DNA from: Theodoxus fluviatilis
Lineage: Eukaryota > Mollusca > Gastropoda > Cycloneritida > Neritidae
NCBI GenBank assembly: GCA_034096865.1
Contig: JAWQFJ010009781.1
Coordinates: forward strand, 50,001 to 60,000
Length of the DNA stretch: 10,000 bases
Direction: 5' to 3'
Of the stretch, positions 1-6,439 are shown piece by piece; position 1 is the first letter of the stretch, and the number at the start of each line of letters is the position of its first letter. Below the pieces are notes generated by a model. The model did no database searches. It was not told the DNA's origin and was given only the letters and a program-made list of their open reading frames with translations. The position numbers were made by a program, and so were the translations under genes.

Positions 1-119
1 GTATATGTCATTGTAGTTACTTCCAGTTCCATATTTAAATTTTGCTTCTCTAGTACACTATCTACCCATTTTAGTATGTTTAAGAAATTGTACATATATA
101 CTTACGATAATTATGCCGA

Positions 120-401
120 CTCTCTCTCTCTCAATCTCTATCTCTCTCTCTATCTCTATCTCTCCCCCTCTCCCTCTCCCTCCCTCTCCCTCCCTCTCCC
201 TCCCTCTCCCTCTTCCTCCCTCTCCCTCTCCCTCCCTCTCCCTCCCTTCCTCTCTCTCCCCCACCCTCTCTCTCCCACCCACCCACTCTCATTCTCTCTT
301 CCCTTCCTCCCCCTTCCCCCAGCCCCCCCCCCCCCCTTTCTCTCTCTCTCTCTCTGTCTCTCTCTCTCTCTCTCTGTGTGTCTCTCTCTCTCTCTCTCTC
401 T
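120..401. repeat. Polypyrimidine (TC/CCCT) microsatellite tract
   Basis: About 280 bases of almost uninterrupted C and T on the plus strand. The tract starts as (TC)n with a few A interruptions, becomes CCCT/CCCTCT-type units, then CCACCC-type segments, a run of 14 C at 323-336, and finally (TC)n again with a few G interruptions. Its complement is purine-only, so it could form triplex (H-DNA) structures. The apparent reading frames across it in several phases, rich in Ser, Leu and Pro, follow from the repeat and are not genes. Confidence 0.97.
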
Positions 402-1314
402 GGAAAACCGTCGTTTTAATTGATGTAATTTTGAGTCGAATTTGCAGACTGATGCCTACATCACAAAATGCATCATAATATTGCTCGTATTTGCTTCAGA
501 TTCCTTATTGGAAGACGAAATGTTGTCGCTGTTTAATGGCGGTTAGTTATGCTTAAGTAACACGTAGCATTTTTGTGTGGGGTCGAAACAAATCCACTAC
601 GACTTGCCACTGACGGATAAACGATTAATGTTACGTCAGAACTCTTTTGAAGATACTGTTGCTGAGGCATTCACAGATAACTAAACCCCGAGAAGCTCAA
701 CTGCAACAATTAAATTTCGACTGGGATAGTCCGTGTCAGGGTCATTAAGCTGGGTGTTATATTAATCATTTCAGGTAAGGGTTCCTATGAAAAATAACCG
801 CTCTGGGAGCTTTGCTACACTGGATCATTTTTAATGAAGATTTACGTCCATGTTTAGTTGTGGAACTGTCAGAGATCTAACCTAAGGGGCATCAGGTGCG
901 GAAACATGAATCTGCAAGCCTGAGGACCGTTTGTCATGTGCTGGGTTTACTGACATTTCTTCCAAAGCTTCTTCTTCTCAAGCGGTTATTGAAACGTTTT
1001 CATACGCCTTAAAACAGTTGCATTCCGTACGGCACCTTTTCATCATGTTATTTTCAGAGCAGTCTCGCTATCTTCTTAGACAGTTCCTTCCTGGGGCCTA
1101 TCTGTGTCGAAGACACAAACCCGTCATTTGCATTTTGTGTGTTTTGTCCAATGCAAAAAGAAGAATACATCTTGCTAACATGGGGTCAGCAGAAAAACAA
1201 ATAGTTTGCTCAAAGCAGGAAGCATTTGAACCGAAAGGATGTAGAAGACAATTTCTTAAAGCTACACTTTAGTGAATAGTATCCGTACACTATCATCCTC
1301 AGTACTTTGTTAAA
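402..1314. other. Unannotated stretch without a supported gene
   Basis: Mixed-composition DNA with no recognisable gene. An open frame of 113 codons runs at 931-1272 on the plus strand. It has no recognisable domain, no supporting splice or promoter context and an unremarkable composition, so I do not call it a gene. A strong splice-donor look-alike, CAG|GTAAGG, has its junction at 774/775, but no matching open exon is visible upstream. Nothing else here stands out. Confidence 0.6.
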
Positions 1315-1367
1315 AGTGATCACTATCGACTGATCATGCATGATATCCCGATGTTTAAATGATCATT
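1315..1367. repeat. Cluster of short perfect palindromes on a TGATCA theme
   Basis: Three perfect palindromes lie within 53 bases: AGTGATCACT at 1315-1324, ATCATGCATGAT at 1333-1344 and AATGATCATT at 1358-1367. A TGATCA at 1331-1336 overlaps the second. All carry ATCA/TGAT half-sites of the kind read by homeodomain or bZIP-like proteins, but no factor can be assigned from sequence alone. They may also be chance clustering in AT-rich DNA. Confidence 0.5.
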
Positions 1368-2135
1368 ACACTGATTATGCAGGTAGTATAACGTTGATGC
1401 TTAATATGGCTGGTGGGTTATGAAGGGTTTCATCCATTGACAAGGATGTGCGTGATTGGGTGGGCAAAGGATCGCTTTGCGGGCAATCCGAAACGATGAA
1501 AAGTTGCATTGAAGTCGTGAAGTTACAGGCAGCTATGACAGATGTGTTTTCGGTGACAGAAAAGGTCTGGGAAACAAAGCGACAGTACATAAACTAGACA
1601 GCCCGCACGGAGAACAAAGAATTTGCCCCTAGGCCATCCACTCCATGGATGTTGTTTGAAAGTTGAAAGTTCTTCCGCCTTTGATCTGACATCCGTGTGT
1701 GCTTCGAATAGCATGGCGTGGACTCATCCTTAGCCTTGTTGTGTTTGACCGAAATCAAACCGCACATGTGATGCGTCCCATCTCGCGTCACTGGAAGCGA
1801 GACACGGAAATATCACATAAGTCTTTGTTTTCGAAGCAAGCATATTGTCCGGTTGGCAAGGTTGGATTTACTTGTCACGTGGGCTTTTCCAGGGTGTAGA
1901 GTCTTTGGACATTATCTGGACAGTTGACATCTATATGCGCGGGGTGCATTATTATATATAGTATGCAAGTTCCTACAAAATATACATTCCAACTTGGGGT
2001 CGTTTCTCATATTACACAGGTAAACGCTGTAAGTCTAAAATGACGTGTAGGAATTACTCGAATCAGACTTACATGTAATTTATGTGGCAAACAGAAACCA
2101 AAAGATCTACAAAACTCGACGTGTAATGCCTTTTA
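1368..2135. other. Unannotated stretch without a supported gene
   Basis: No reading frame here exceeds about 70 codons and none resembles a known protein. An AT-rich stretch with TATATATA near 1953-1960 is TATA-like but lacks a clear initiator. At 1484-1497 the sequence CAATCCGAAACGAT matches the decamer repeat unit of 6101-6240 with one mismatch, the only trace I noticed of that repeat away from its array. Confidence 0.55.
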
Positions 2136-2355
2136 TCAACTAGAGTGCCACCTATATATTAAAACGCAGTTTGAAGTCAGAAAATGCTTTATCTCCTCCT
2201 TTGTCATTAGCAACTTTGCGATTGATACAGACTCCCACATTTTCATGATGAGCGCCTGGCCAAATCCACCCACGTCACCTTTTTCTTTCATCCAGTTCCT
2301 CACAGCCTCATTAACCTCTGCCCTCTCTCGCGTGAAGTCGTCTCGAAAATACGTT
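2136..2355 (-). CDS. Candidate terminal exon or gene relic, unknown product
   Basis: This is the most protein-like short frame in the window. It stays open on the minus strand from about 2396 to a TAG stop at 2136-2138. The part from 2355 onward follows TTGCAG, an acceptor-like hexamer with a poor pyrimidine tract, so I place the possible exon start there; the segment before it runs into microsatellite DNA. The roughly 70 residues are charged and amphipathic. They begin with a block rich in Arg, Asp and Glu (RDDFTRERAEVNEAV), followed by NWMKEKGD, a Gly-rich GGFG turn and a helix-like KLLMTKEEIKHFL segment. I do not recognise a family. It could be a last exon, a decayed retroelement frame or chance. 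No AATAAA follows closely, which weakens a terminal-exon reading. Confidence 0.22.
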
Positions 2356-2396
2356 CTGCAATACGTACGCGAATTCGTGTGTCTACACACACTCAA

Positions 2397-2418
2397 TCTC
2401 TCTCTCTCCCTCTTTCTT

Positions 2419-2470
<52 letters not shown>
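2397..2470. repeat. (TC)n microsatellite
   Basis: A pyrimidine tract that opens with CCCTC and TTTC-type variants and becomes a pure TC run from about 2423 to 2469. It sits 15 bases before an AC microsatellite and forms a compound repeat with it. Confidence 0.97.
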
Positions 2471-2472
<2 letters not shown>

Positions 2473-2484
2473 GCAAAAACACCT

Positions 2485-2511
2485 ACACACACACACACAC
2501 ACACACATCCA

Positions 2512-2545
<34 letters not shown>
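2485..2545. repeat. (AC)n microsatellite, interrupted
   Basis: Two pure AC runs, 2485-2507 and 2515-2545, separated by a short TCCAAAA interruption. The run can adopt Z-DNA and is expected to vary in length between individuals. Confidence 0.97.
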
Positions 2546-2546
<1 letters not shown>

Positions 2547-2562
2547 CCGATATATCTCACGA

Positions 2563-2691
2563 GCGCGCGCGTTTGCTCCCTCGCTCACTACCTGACATGT
2601 CCGTAGATTCAGGTACTTGTACTCGTGTCTGTGTTCAAATAACGTGATTTTTCGTTCACGCGCACAGTCTCACGTGCTCACCCGCGCGCGC
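2563..2691. repeat. Short alternating CG runs near AC repeats
   Basis: Alternating CG occurs twice, as GCGCGCGCG at 2563-2571 and CGCGCGCG at 2683-2690, with more CACG/GCGC-rich sequence around 2656-2680. These are strong potential Z-DNA segments beside AC repeats. No gene is visible between them. Confidence 0.6.
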
Positions 2692-2783
2692 CTAAAAACA
2701 GTTGTACCCTACCTAGATACCCCTTGACCTCAGCACATGCACGCACATACACAAGGCAACCCCGTCAAATGCCTTTAGGGGTT

Positions 2784-2859
2784 TACATACATGCTTTCAC
2801 ATACACACATACTTCCATATACACAGACGTAAGCACACACACACACATATACTTGCACG

Positions 2860-2890
<31 letters not shown>

Positions 2891-2893
2891 ACA
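2784..2893. repeat. Imperfect (AC)n / ATAC microsatellite field
   Basis: Interrupted AC and ACAT units give way to a pure AC run at 2861-2884, then an ACTC interruption and a final short AC run. A plus-strand frame of 105 codons crosses this and is mostly Thr/His from the repeat, so it is not treated as a gene. Overlapping AATAAA hexamers lie at about 2960-2969, without an identifiable transcript. Confidence 0.93.
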
Positions 2894-3069
2894 TTGTTTA
2901 TCATTTTTACTATGCAAGAACGAGCATTACGCATTTCCCTGCGAGGACCTGCACACAATAATAAATAAATGCATTGAGTTTTTTTTACGGATTATCAGCC
3001 GTTGTAGACCATGTAGGGCCACAGATCTTAATAAATCATGATCGAAGCAAGTCGTCTCGAATGCTGTAA

Positions 3070-3600
3070 CTATTCACCTTTTCCTCATGACGTGGGGAGA
3101 CGCGGTGGGTCTATTGCTACCCCCAACCCACAGGGCGATGTGCACATGCAGCACGAGCTTTGAAGGTGACGTCATGTCTACGTCACCACGATTCATTGTT
3201 GGGGCGAGACGCAATGGTGCACGAGCGAGCGTGGCGCTGTGGGACAAGGCTGAGACCAGAGCGCCGCATTTCCATCTCAAAGACTCGGGCGTCGCTGCCT
3301 GGACGCCCTGCCCTCAGGCTGGACTGAGCTCTATCGGGTTCGCACACGTGAGTCCGCCATTTGCATGTCGCTGACTGCATTTGGTGCGAGACCGCTCCGA
3401 CCTTCCTTCGCTGATCGACTTCCGTTCAGGTGTCGACGTTGCGCTGCGCTAGAAAGCGCTACAGAACGCTAATGGTTTCCGCCTCCAAGTTTTCAGTGAG
3501 TTGCGCCTCCCGCCCTGTCGCCAAGCCAGGCCTTTCCCTCTCGCGGTAGCCCAGCCCGGCCTCTCATTACGCAAGCAGTGGACGGGATGCAATGGAGACT
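3070..3600. other. GC- and CpG-rich segment without a recognised gene
   Basis: The segment is visibly richer in G, C and CpG than its surroundings and carries short overlapping open frames on both strands (for example 3087-3374 plus and 3449-3730 minus), as expected where stop codons are rare. None encodes a recognisable domain. It contains a perfect cAMP-response palindrome (3167-3174) and a further CGTCA half-site at 3181-3185, so a regulatory or CpG-rich promoter role is possible. No TATA box or clear splice pair marks a transcript. Confidence 0.4.
3167..3174. promoter_or_regulatory. Perfect CRE palindrome TGACGTCA with nearby half-site
   Basis: TGACGTCA is the canonical full CREB/ATF site. 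It lies inside a looser inverted repeat, GGTGACGT (3165-3172) against ACGTCACC (3180-3187), so an inverted half-site follows seven bases later. The match is exact. Function is inferred only from the motif and the CpG-rich context. Confidence 0.4.
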
Positions 3601-3860
3601 TGTCTGGTGATGAATGATAGGAGAGTTTGACGGTTTCAAATGTGTGTTTGTGCTTGATTATGCTGAGGTACTTTAACGTCACTAAAGCATGCTTGCACCT
3701 TTGTCTGTTAAACGAATTGCGTGTTAACACGAAAAGAACTGGGTCAAACCTGTTGAAGAAGCCATGGAGTAATGGACGAAAAGTGTATGTTGTAGTGATC
3801 AGGTCGCTGGTTTATCAGTAATGTGACTCACTCATTTCTGTGTGCTAAAATTCACACATA

Positions 3861-3955
3861 GACAGGCAGGCAGGCAGGCAGGCAGACAATCTTTATTATC
3901 CAGATGTGGAAATTCGTTGGTACAAAGAGCGACTTTTTTGAAAATTATCTCCCTT
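3861..3955 (-). mobile_element. Putative 3' tail of a non-LTR retroelement or SINE
   Basis: Read on the minus strand, the segment has AGGGAGATAATTTTC, then a block reading ACGAATTTCCACATCTGG, then ATAATAAAGATTGTCTG and a CCTG microsatellite. A polyadenylation-like AATAAA followed by a short-unit tail is typical of non-LTR element 3' ends, and GGGAGATAA-type sequence is familiar to me from molluscan repeats. The upstream part (3927-3955) is also the outer end of the giant palindrome's left arm; the right arm carries that part but not the tail. The family is not identified and only the 3' end is visible. Confidence 0.4.
3863..3884. repeat. (CAGG)n tetranucleotide repeat
   Basis: About five and a half perfect CAGG units. 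On the minus strand this reads CCTG and directly follows AATAAAGATTGTCTG, the arrangement expected of the microsatellite tail of a non-LTR retroelement. Confidence 0.93.
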
Positions 3956-4109
3956 GCCGCCGCTTGGCGGCGCGTCGGCTCTAAGGGGCTTGGTTGGTAC
4001 ACAGGACAAGTTCTTTCGCGTAGATTAGACCTGAGTGTTCGAGGTTTTTTAATTGTTTTCTTGCTGTCGCTTTCAAATCTGTTCACAGTACTAGGCTGGC
4101 TGGTTTACT

Positions 4110-4189
4110 TAGATGTGATTTTTTTTAATGCGTGCTAGCTGATATTAGGTTTAGAGCTTGAATTTTCAATGATATTACGCTTACAACTC
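4110..4189 (+). repeat. 80-bp segment repeated in the palindrome spacer
   Basis: The sequence from TAGATGTGA to CTTACAACTC recurs as a direct copy at 4328-4406 and as an inverted copy at 4533-4613. The direct copy differs by one T in the homopolymer and by two G-to-A changes (4138 against 4355, and 4154 against 4371). The inverted copy differs only in homopolymer length. The spacer copy is therefore the diverged member of the three. Confidence 0.9.
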
Positions 4190-4329
4190 CAGTGTTCGAA
4201 CCAATGAAAACCACGGAAAGAGATGGCCGTTTCGTTCCTTGCATCTCATTGGCCAGCTTGTCATGAGGTCAGCCTGATCACGCGCTGACCTCATGACAGT
4301 TGTAAGCGAAAAAGCGAGTTGTAAGCGTA
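4176..4329. repeat. Nested 154-bp unit bounded by 14-bp inverted repeats
   Basis: TACGCTTACAACTC at 4176-4189 is perfectly inverted as GAGTTGTAAGCGTA at 4316-4329. The same pair appears in mirror image at 4393-4406 and 4533-4546 in the right arm, giving four copies in alternating orientation. A shorter GTTGTAAGCG also occurs at 4299-4308. The unit looks like a small MITE nested within, or a building block of, the larger palindrome. No clear target duplication of its own is visible. Confidence 0.6.
4259..4298. repeat. 15-bp perfect inverted repeat with 10-base loop
   Basis: TGTCATGAGGTCAGC (4259-4273) and GCTGACCTCATGACA (4284-4298) are exact reverse complements around CTGATCACGC. The same hairpin lies in the right arm at 4424-4463. 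The stems contain AGGTCA/TGACCT, the nuclear-receptor half-site sequence, but the 14-base spacing between half-sites is not a standard receptor arrangement. Confidence 0.85.
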
Positions 4330-4392
4330 GATGTGATTTTTTTAATGCGTGCTAACTGATATTAGGTTTAAAGCTTGAATTTTCAATGATAT
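4330..4392 (+). repeat. Palindrome spacer, diverged direct copy of left-arm sequence
   Basis: This single-copy centre has no inverted partner; it matches 4112-4175 in direct orientation with two G-to-A differences and one fewer T. At 63 bp it is long enough to be an unpaired loop in a hairpin RNA or cruciform. Confidence 0.85.
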
Positions 4393-4796
4393 TACGCTTA
4401 CAACTCGCTTTTTCGCTTACAACTGTCATGAGGTCAGCGCGTGATCAGGCTGACCTCATGACAAGCTGGCCAATGAGATGCAAGGAACGAAACGGCCATC
4501 TCTTTCCGTGGTTTTCATTGGTTCGAACACTGGAGTTGTAAGCGTAATATCATTGAAAATTCAAGCTCTAAACCTAATATCAGCTAGCACGCATTAAAAA
4601 AAAATCACATCTAAGTAAACCAGCCAGCCTAGTACTGTGAACAGATTTGAAAGCGACAGCAAGAAAACAATTAAAAAACCTCGAACACTCAGGTCTAATC
4701 TACGCGAAAGAACTTGTCCTGTGTACCAACCAAGCCCCTTAGAGCCGACGCGCCGCCAAGCGGCGGCAAGGGAGATAATTTTCAAAAAAGTCGCTC
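4393..4796 (-). repeat. Right arm of the giant palindrome
   Basis: This 404-bp arm mirrors the left arm, including the GC minihairpin at 4752-4767, the 15-bp inverted repeat and both 14-bp motifs. It stops abruptly at GTCGCTC (4790-4796). The flank beyond, starting ATTACAGCTCG, does not continue the left arm's outer sequence. Confidence 0.9.
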
Positions 4797-5522
4797 ATTA
4801 CAGCTCGTGATCTCTAAAATACATATATAATGATAAATGATATATGCACTGTTTTAACAAGTTATTCTTTTTTCCCTTTGTGCTCAAATTCATACGCGCA
4901 TCCAAAAAAATCACTATTCTTCAGACATTGCTCACTGAAGAAGGAAATGCTGGCGTTGCTGCTCATGGCTCAACTACAAGCCTTTCACCTCTAGACGCCG
5001 TAAGTCTCGTCATATTTTCACCTCACATGAAAGACTTTGAGGGCAAGATCAAAACACATTTTTGGCGAAAAATTGGCCGTAGGAATGCTACAAAGCTGGA
5101 GAACAAGGTGTCCGGTTCCAACCCAATCCCCTACGGTCTCTTGATCTGGAACAAGGGGCGAAGGGTTTGGTGTCACCCTCCACCCATTTTGGAATACTAA
5201 TGGCAGAGGAGACGACCCGAGTTGCTTTGAAATTAAGCCGCGTGTATGATGACTCATCTGAGGCGAAGTTTACAGTCACCTGGACTTCTTTGAAGTTGCG
5301 CGTTTTATCATCAACACATAGACAGCCTGTCGCTGTACACGCTTCGATCCCACGACCGCCTGCTTGATTTATTCTGTCATCGTGACGTCAATATCTCGCG
5401 TCCCGTGACAGGTCGAGTCCACTATCGCGCTTTATGAGCGGTGGTACGTCTTTCACGCACAACCACCCATCCATGTCGAGGGAAGGGGGATAGAGGTTTG
5501 GATGTTGGGGGAGTTTGAGAGA
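4797..5522. other. Unannotated stretch without a supported gene
   Basis: A plus-strand frame of 118 codons (4844-5200) crosses the region but shows no recognisable domain, and its start lies in AT-rich sequence just outside the palindrome, so I do not call it a gene. GGTTCCAACCC at 5114-5124 resembles a Pol III B box, but no convincing A box precedes it. A perfect CRE palindrome lies at 5383-5390. Confidence 0.5.
5383..5390. promoter_or_regulatory. Second perfect CRE palindrome TGACGTCA
   Basis: An exact CREB/ATF full site in the context CGTGACGTCAAT. It stands alone with no TATA box or initiator nearby that I would accept, so it is motif-level evidence only. Confidence 0.3.
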
Positions 5523-5544
5523 GGGGGGGGGGGGGGGGGGGGGG
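5523..5544 (+). repeat. Poly-G run of 22
   Basis: Twenty-two consecutive G follow a purine-rich lead-in (GGGGGAGTTTGAGAGA, 5507-5522). The run can form a G-quadruplex. Its length is among the least reliable calls in the window, because long G homopolymers are error-prone in sequencing. Confidence 0.95.
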
Positions 5545-6090
5545 TCTGTACGAAGAAATGAGAATACAAAAAGCATTAGAGTCAGGAGGGGTTAATGACA
5601 AGAGTGGCTGAAGCTTCATTACGTAAGTGAGGTGTCATTAGTTCAAGACAAGGCGAAATTGTTACGGTCCTGTTGTCGAAATGATGGGTGAGAGGACGAA
5701 AATATGGGAGAGAGTGATGGCGATAATGAGCGATGCGTGGTATATGGCGGAAGAGAGTAGATAGGAAGGAGTTTGTAGCTGACGGAGAGGCGGAAGTAAT
5801 GATGAGAAGGTTTCCATGCCTTGACAACTATTGAAAGACCTCGCCTTGATATACAACTCCTTCAAAGAAGGGATCCTTCGGAACCATTACCACAGAAACT
5901 GAAACAATAGTGCTTTCCTGGTGAAAAGGAAAAGTGTAAATAAAAAGTATTAAAAAATTGACAACTGAATGTTTTATCAGAAAATGAAGTCAACATGCAA
6001 ACACTCCAAAACTCCATGCGCGCGATGCTGTATCGCTGGAGGACAGCCGGAGGAGCTTTCTGGTAGACAAAAGGGGGGTTTCCCAGGACT
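5545..6090. other. Unannotated stretch without a supported gene
   Basis: G- and A-rich sequence at the left end passes into AT-rich sequence near 5930-5970, where AATAAA occurs at about 5939-5944. Minus-strand frames of 67-81 codons here show no recognisable domain. No RNA gene or splice-site pair is convincing. Confidence 0.5.
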
Positions 6091-6439
6091 GGATATGCAA
6101 TCCGAAGCGATCCGAAGCAATCCGAAGCAATCCGAAGCAATCCGAAGCAATCCGAAGCGATCCGAAGCAATCCGAAGCAATCCGAAGCAATCCGAAGCGA
6201 TCCGAAGCAATCCGAAGCGATCCGAAGCGATCCGAAGCGATCCAAAAGGCATTGCCGGTCTTTTTAAAAAAGTGACCGCTGTAATTGTACGCAACGTCCA
6301 ATTAATCAGCTCTTATAATAAGTTCGTTTCCAAAACCATCGTCTGCTTTTTATTTCCGAGTATGATACCGCCTCCTGTCCGATTACAAATATCACTGTAG
6401 CAATATTAATACGGGCATACCCCTTCGGATTGCACATCC
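6091..6439. repeat. Inverted repeat flanking the decamer array
   Basis: GGATATGCAATCCGAAG (6091-6107), which is the left edge of the tandem array, recurs in reverse complement at 6423-6439 (CTTCGGATTGCACATCC) with one mismatch in 17. The 349-bp segment between the outer ends has the shape of a MITE with an internal tandem repeat grown from one terminal repeat. No target duplication is obvious, so the mobile-element reading is inference. Confidence 0.45.
6097..6243. repeat. 10-bp tandem repeat (TCCGAAGCRA), 14 units
   Basis: Fourteen perfect-length decamers at 6101-6240, all TCCGAAGC followed by A or G and then A; partial units flank them. The variable ninth base reads G AAAA G AAA G A GGG across the array, so G-type units, which create GATC at the junction, become more frequent to the right. 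The unit has no stop codon in any phase on either strand. Because 10 is not a multiple of 3, every frame encodes one 10-residue cycle (SEAIRSNPKQ-like on plus, FGLLRIASDC-like on minus). The overlapping frames of 103-143 codons here are by-products of the repeat. Confidence 0.97.

Larger units (their letters stand above)
3927..4329 (+). repeat. Left arm of the giant palindrome
   Basis: This arm is 403 bp. In order it holds a GC-rich minihairpin (GCCGCC, GCTT loop, GGCGGC at 3956-3971), an AT-rich segment with a T8 run, a 14-bp motif TACGCTTACAACTC (4176-4189), a CCAAT/ATTGG-containing segment, a 15-bp inverted repeat (4259-4298), and the 14-bp motif again in reverse (4316-4329). Short open frames cross it, including one shared with the right arm, but they contain no recognisable domain and probably follow from the repeat. 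Confidence 0.9.
3927..4796. mobile_element. Giant near-perfect palindrome (foldback/long-TIR MITE-like)
   Basis: The two arms, 3927-4329 and 4393-4796, are reverse complements along their whole length. The only difference I find is 8 T (4119-4126) against 9 A (4596-4604). A 63-bp spacer separates them. The structure fits a foldback element or a non-autonomous DNA transposon with very long terminal inverted repeats; no transposase frame is present. The outer flanks share TACA (3921-3924 and 4799-4802), a weak candidate target duplication because one arm-end base then fails to pair. A segmental inverted duplication of a local repeat is the alternative. Transcription from either side would give a roughly 400-bp double-stranded RNA hairpin. 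Confidence 0.85.

Noticed and set aside
76..478. Ser/Leu/Pro-rich frames across the pyrimidine tract
   Set aside because: They are direct translations of TC and CCCT repeats, open in several phases at once.
774..780. Splice-donor look-alike CAG|GTAAGG
   Set aside because: A good motif match, but no open exon or TATA-initiator pair precedes it convincingly.
931..1272. 113-codon plus-strand frame
   Set aside because: No recognisable domain, promoter or splice context; its length is compatible with chance in 10 kb.
3842..4138. Frame with a hydrophobic C-terminus in the left arm, mirrored at 4594-4785
   Set aside because: The shared sequence follows from the inverted repeat. No family is recognised, and the frame begins in the CAGG microsatellite.
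4523..4533. GGTTCGAACAC in the right arm (mirrored in the left), resembling a B box
   Set aside because: It lacks the conserved terminal C of the B box, and no A box or tRNA-like fold is present.
3921..4802. TACA at both outer edges of the palindrome as a target-site duplication
   Set aside because: Only four bases, and it requires a mismatch at the arm ends. Kept as a weak possibility within the element entry rather than as a feature.
5114..5124. GGTTCCAACCC, resembling a Pol III B box of a tRNA or SINE
   Set aside because: No acceptable A box lies 30-60 bases upstream, and no cloverleaf can be drawn.
5862..6400. Overlapping frames of 103-143 codons on both strands encoding decapeptide repeats
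   Set aside because: The 10-bp unit lacks stops in every phase, so open frames arise automatically. The non-repeat ends show no recognisable domain.
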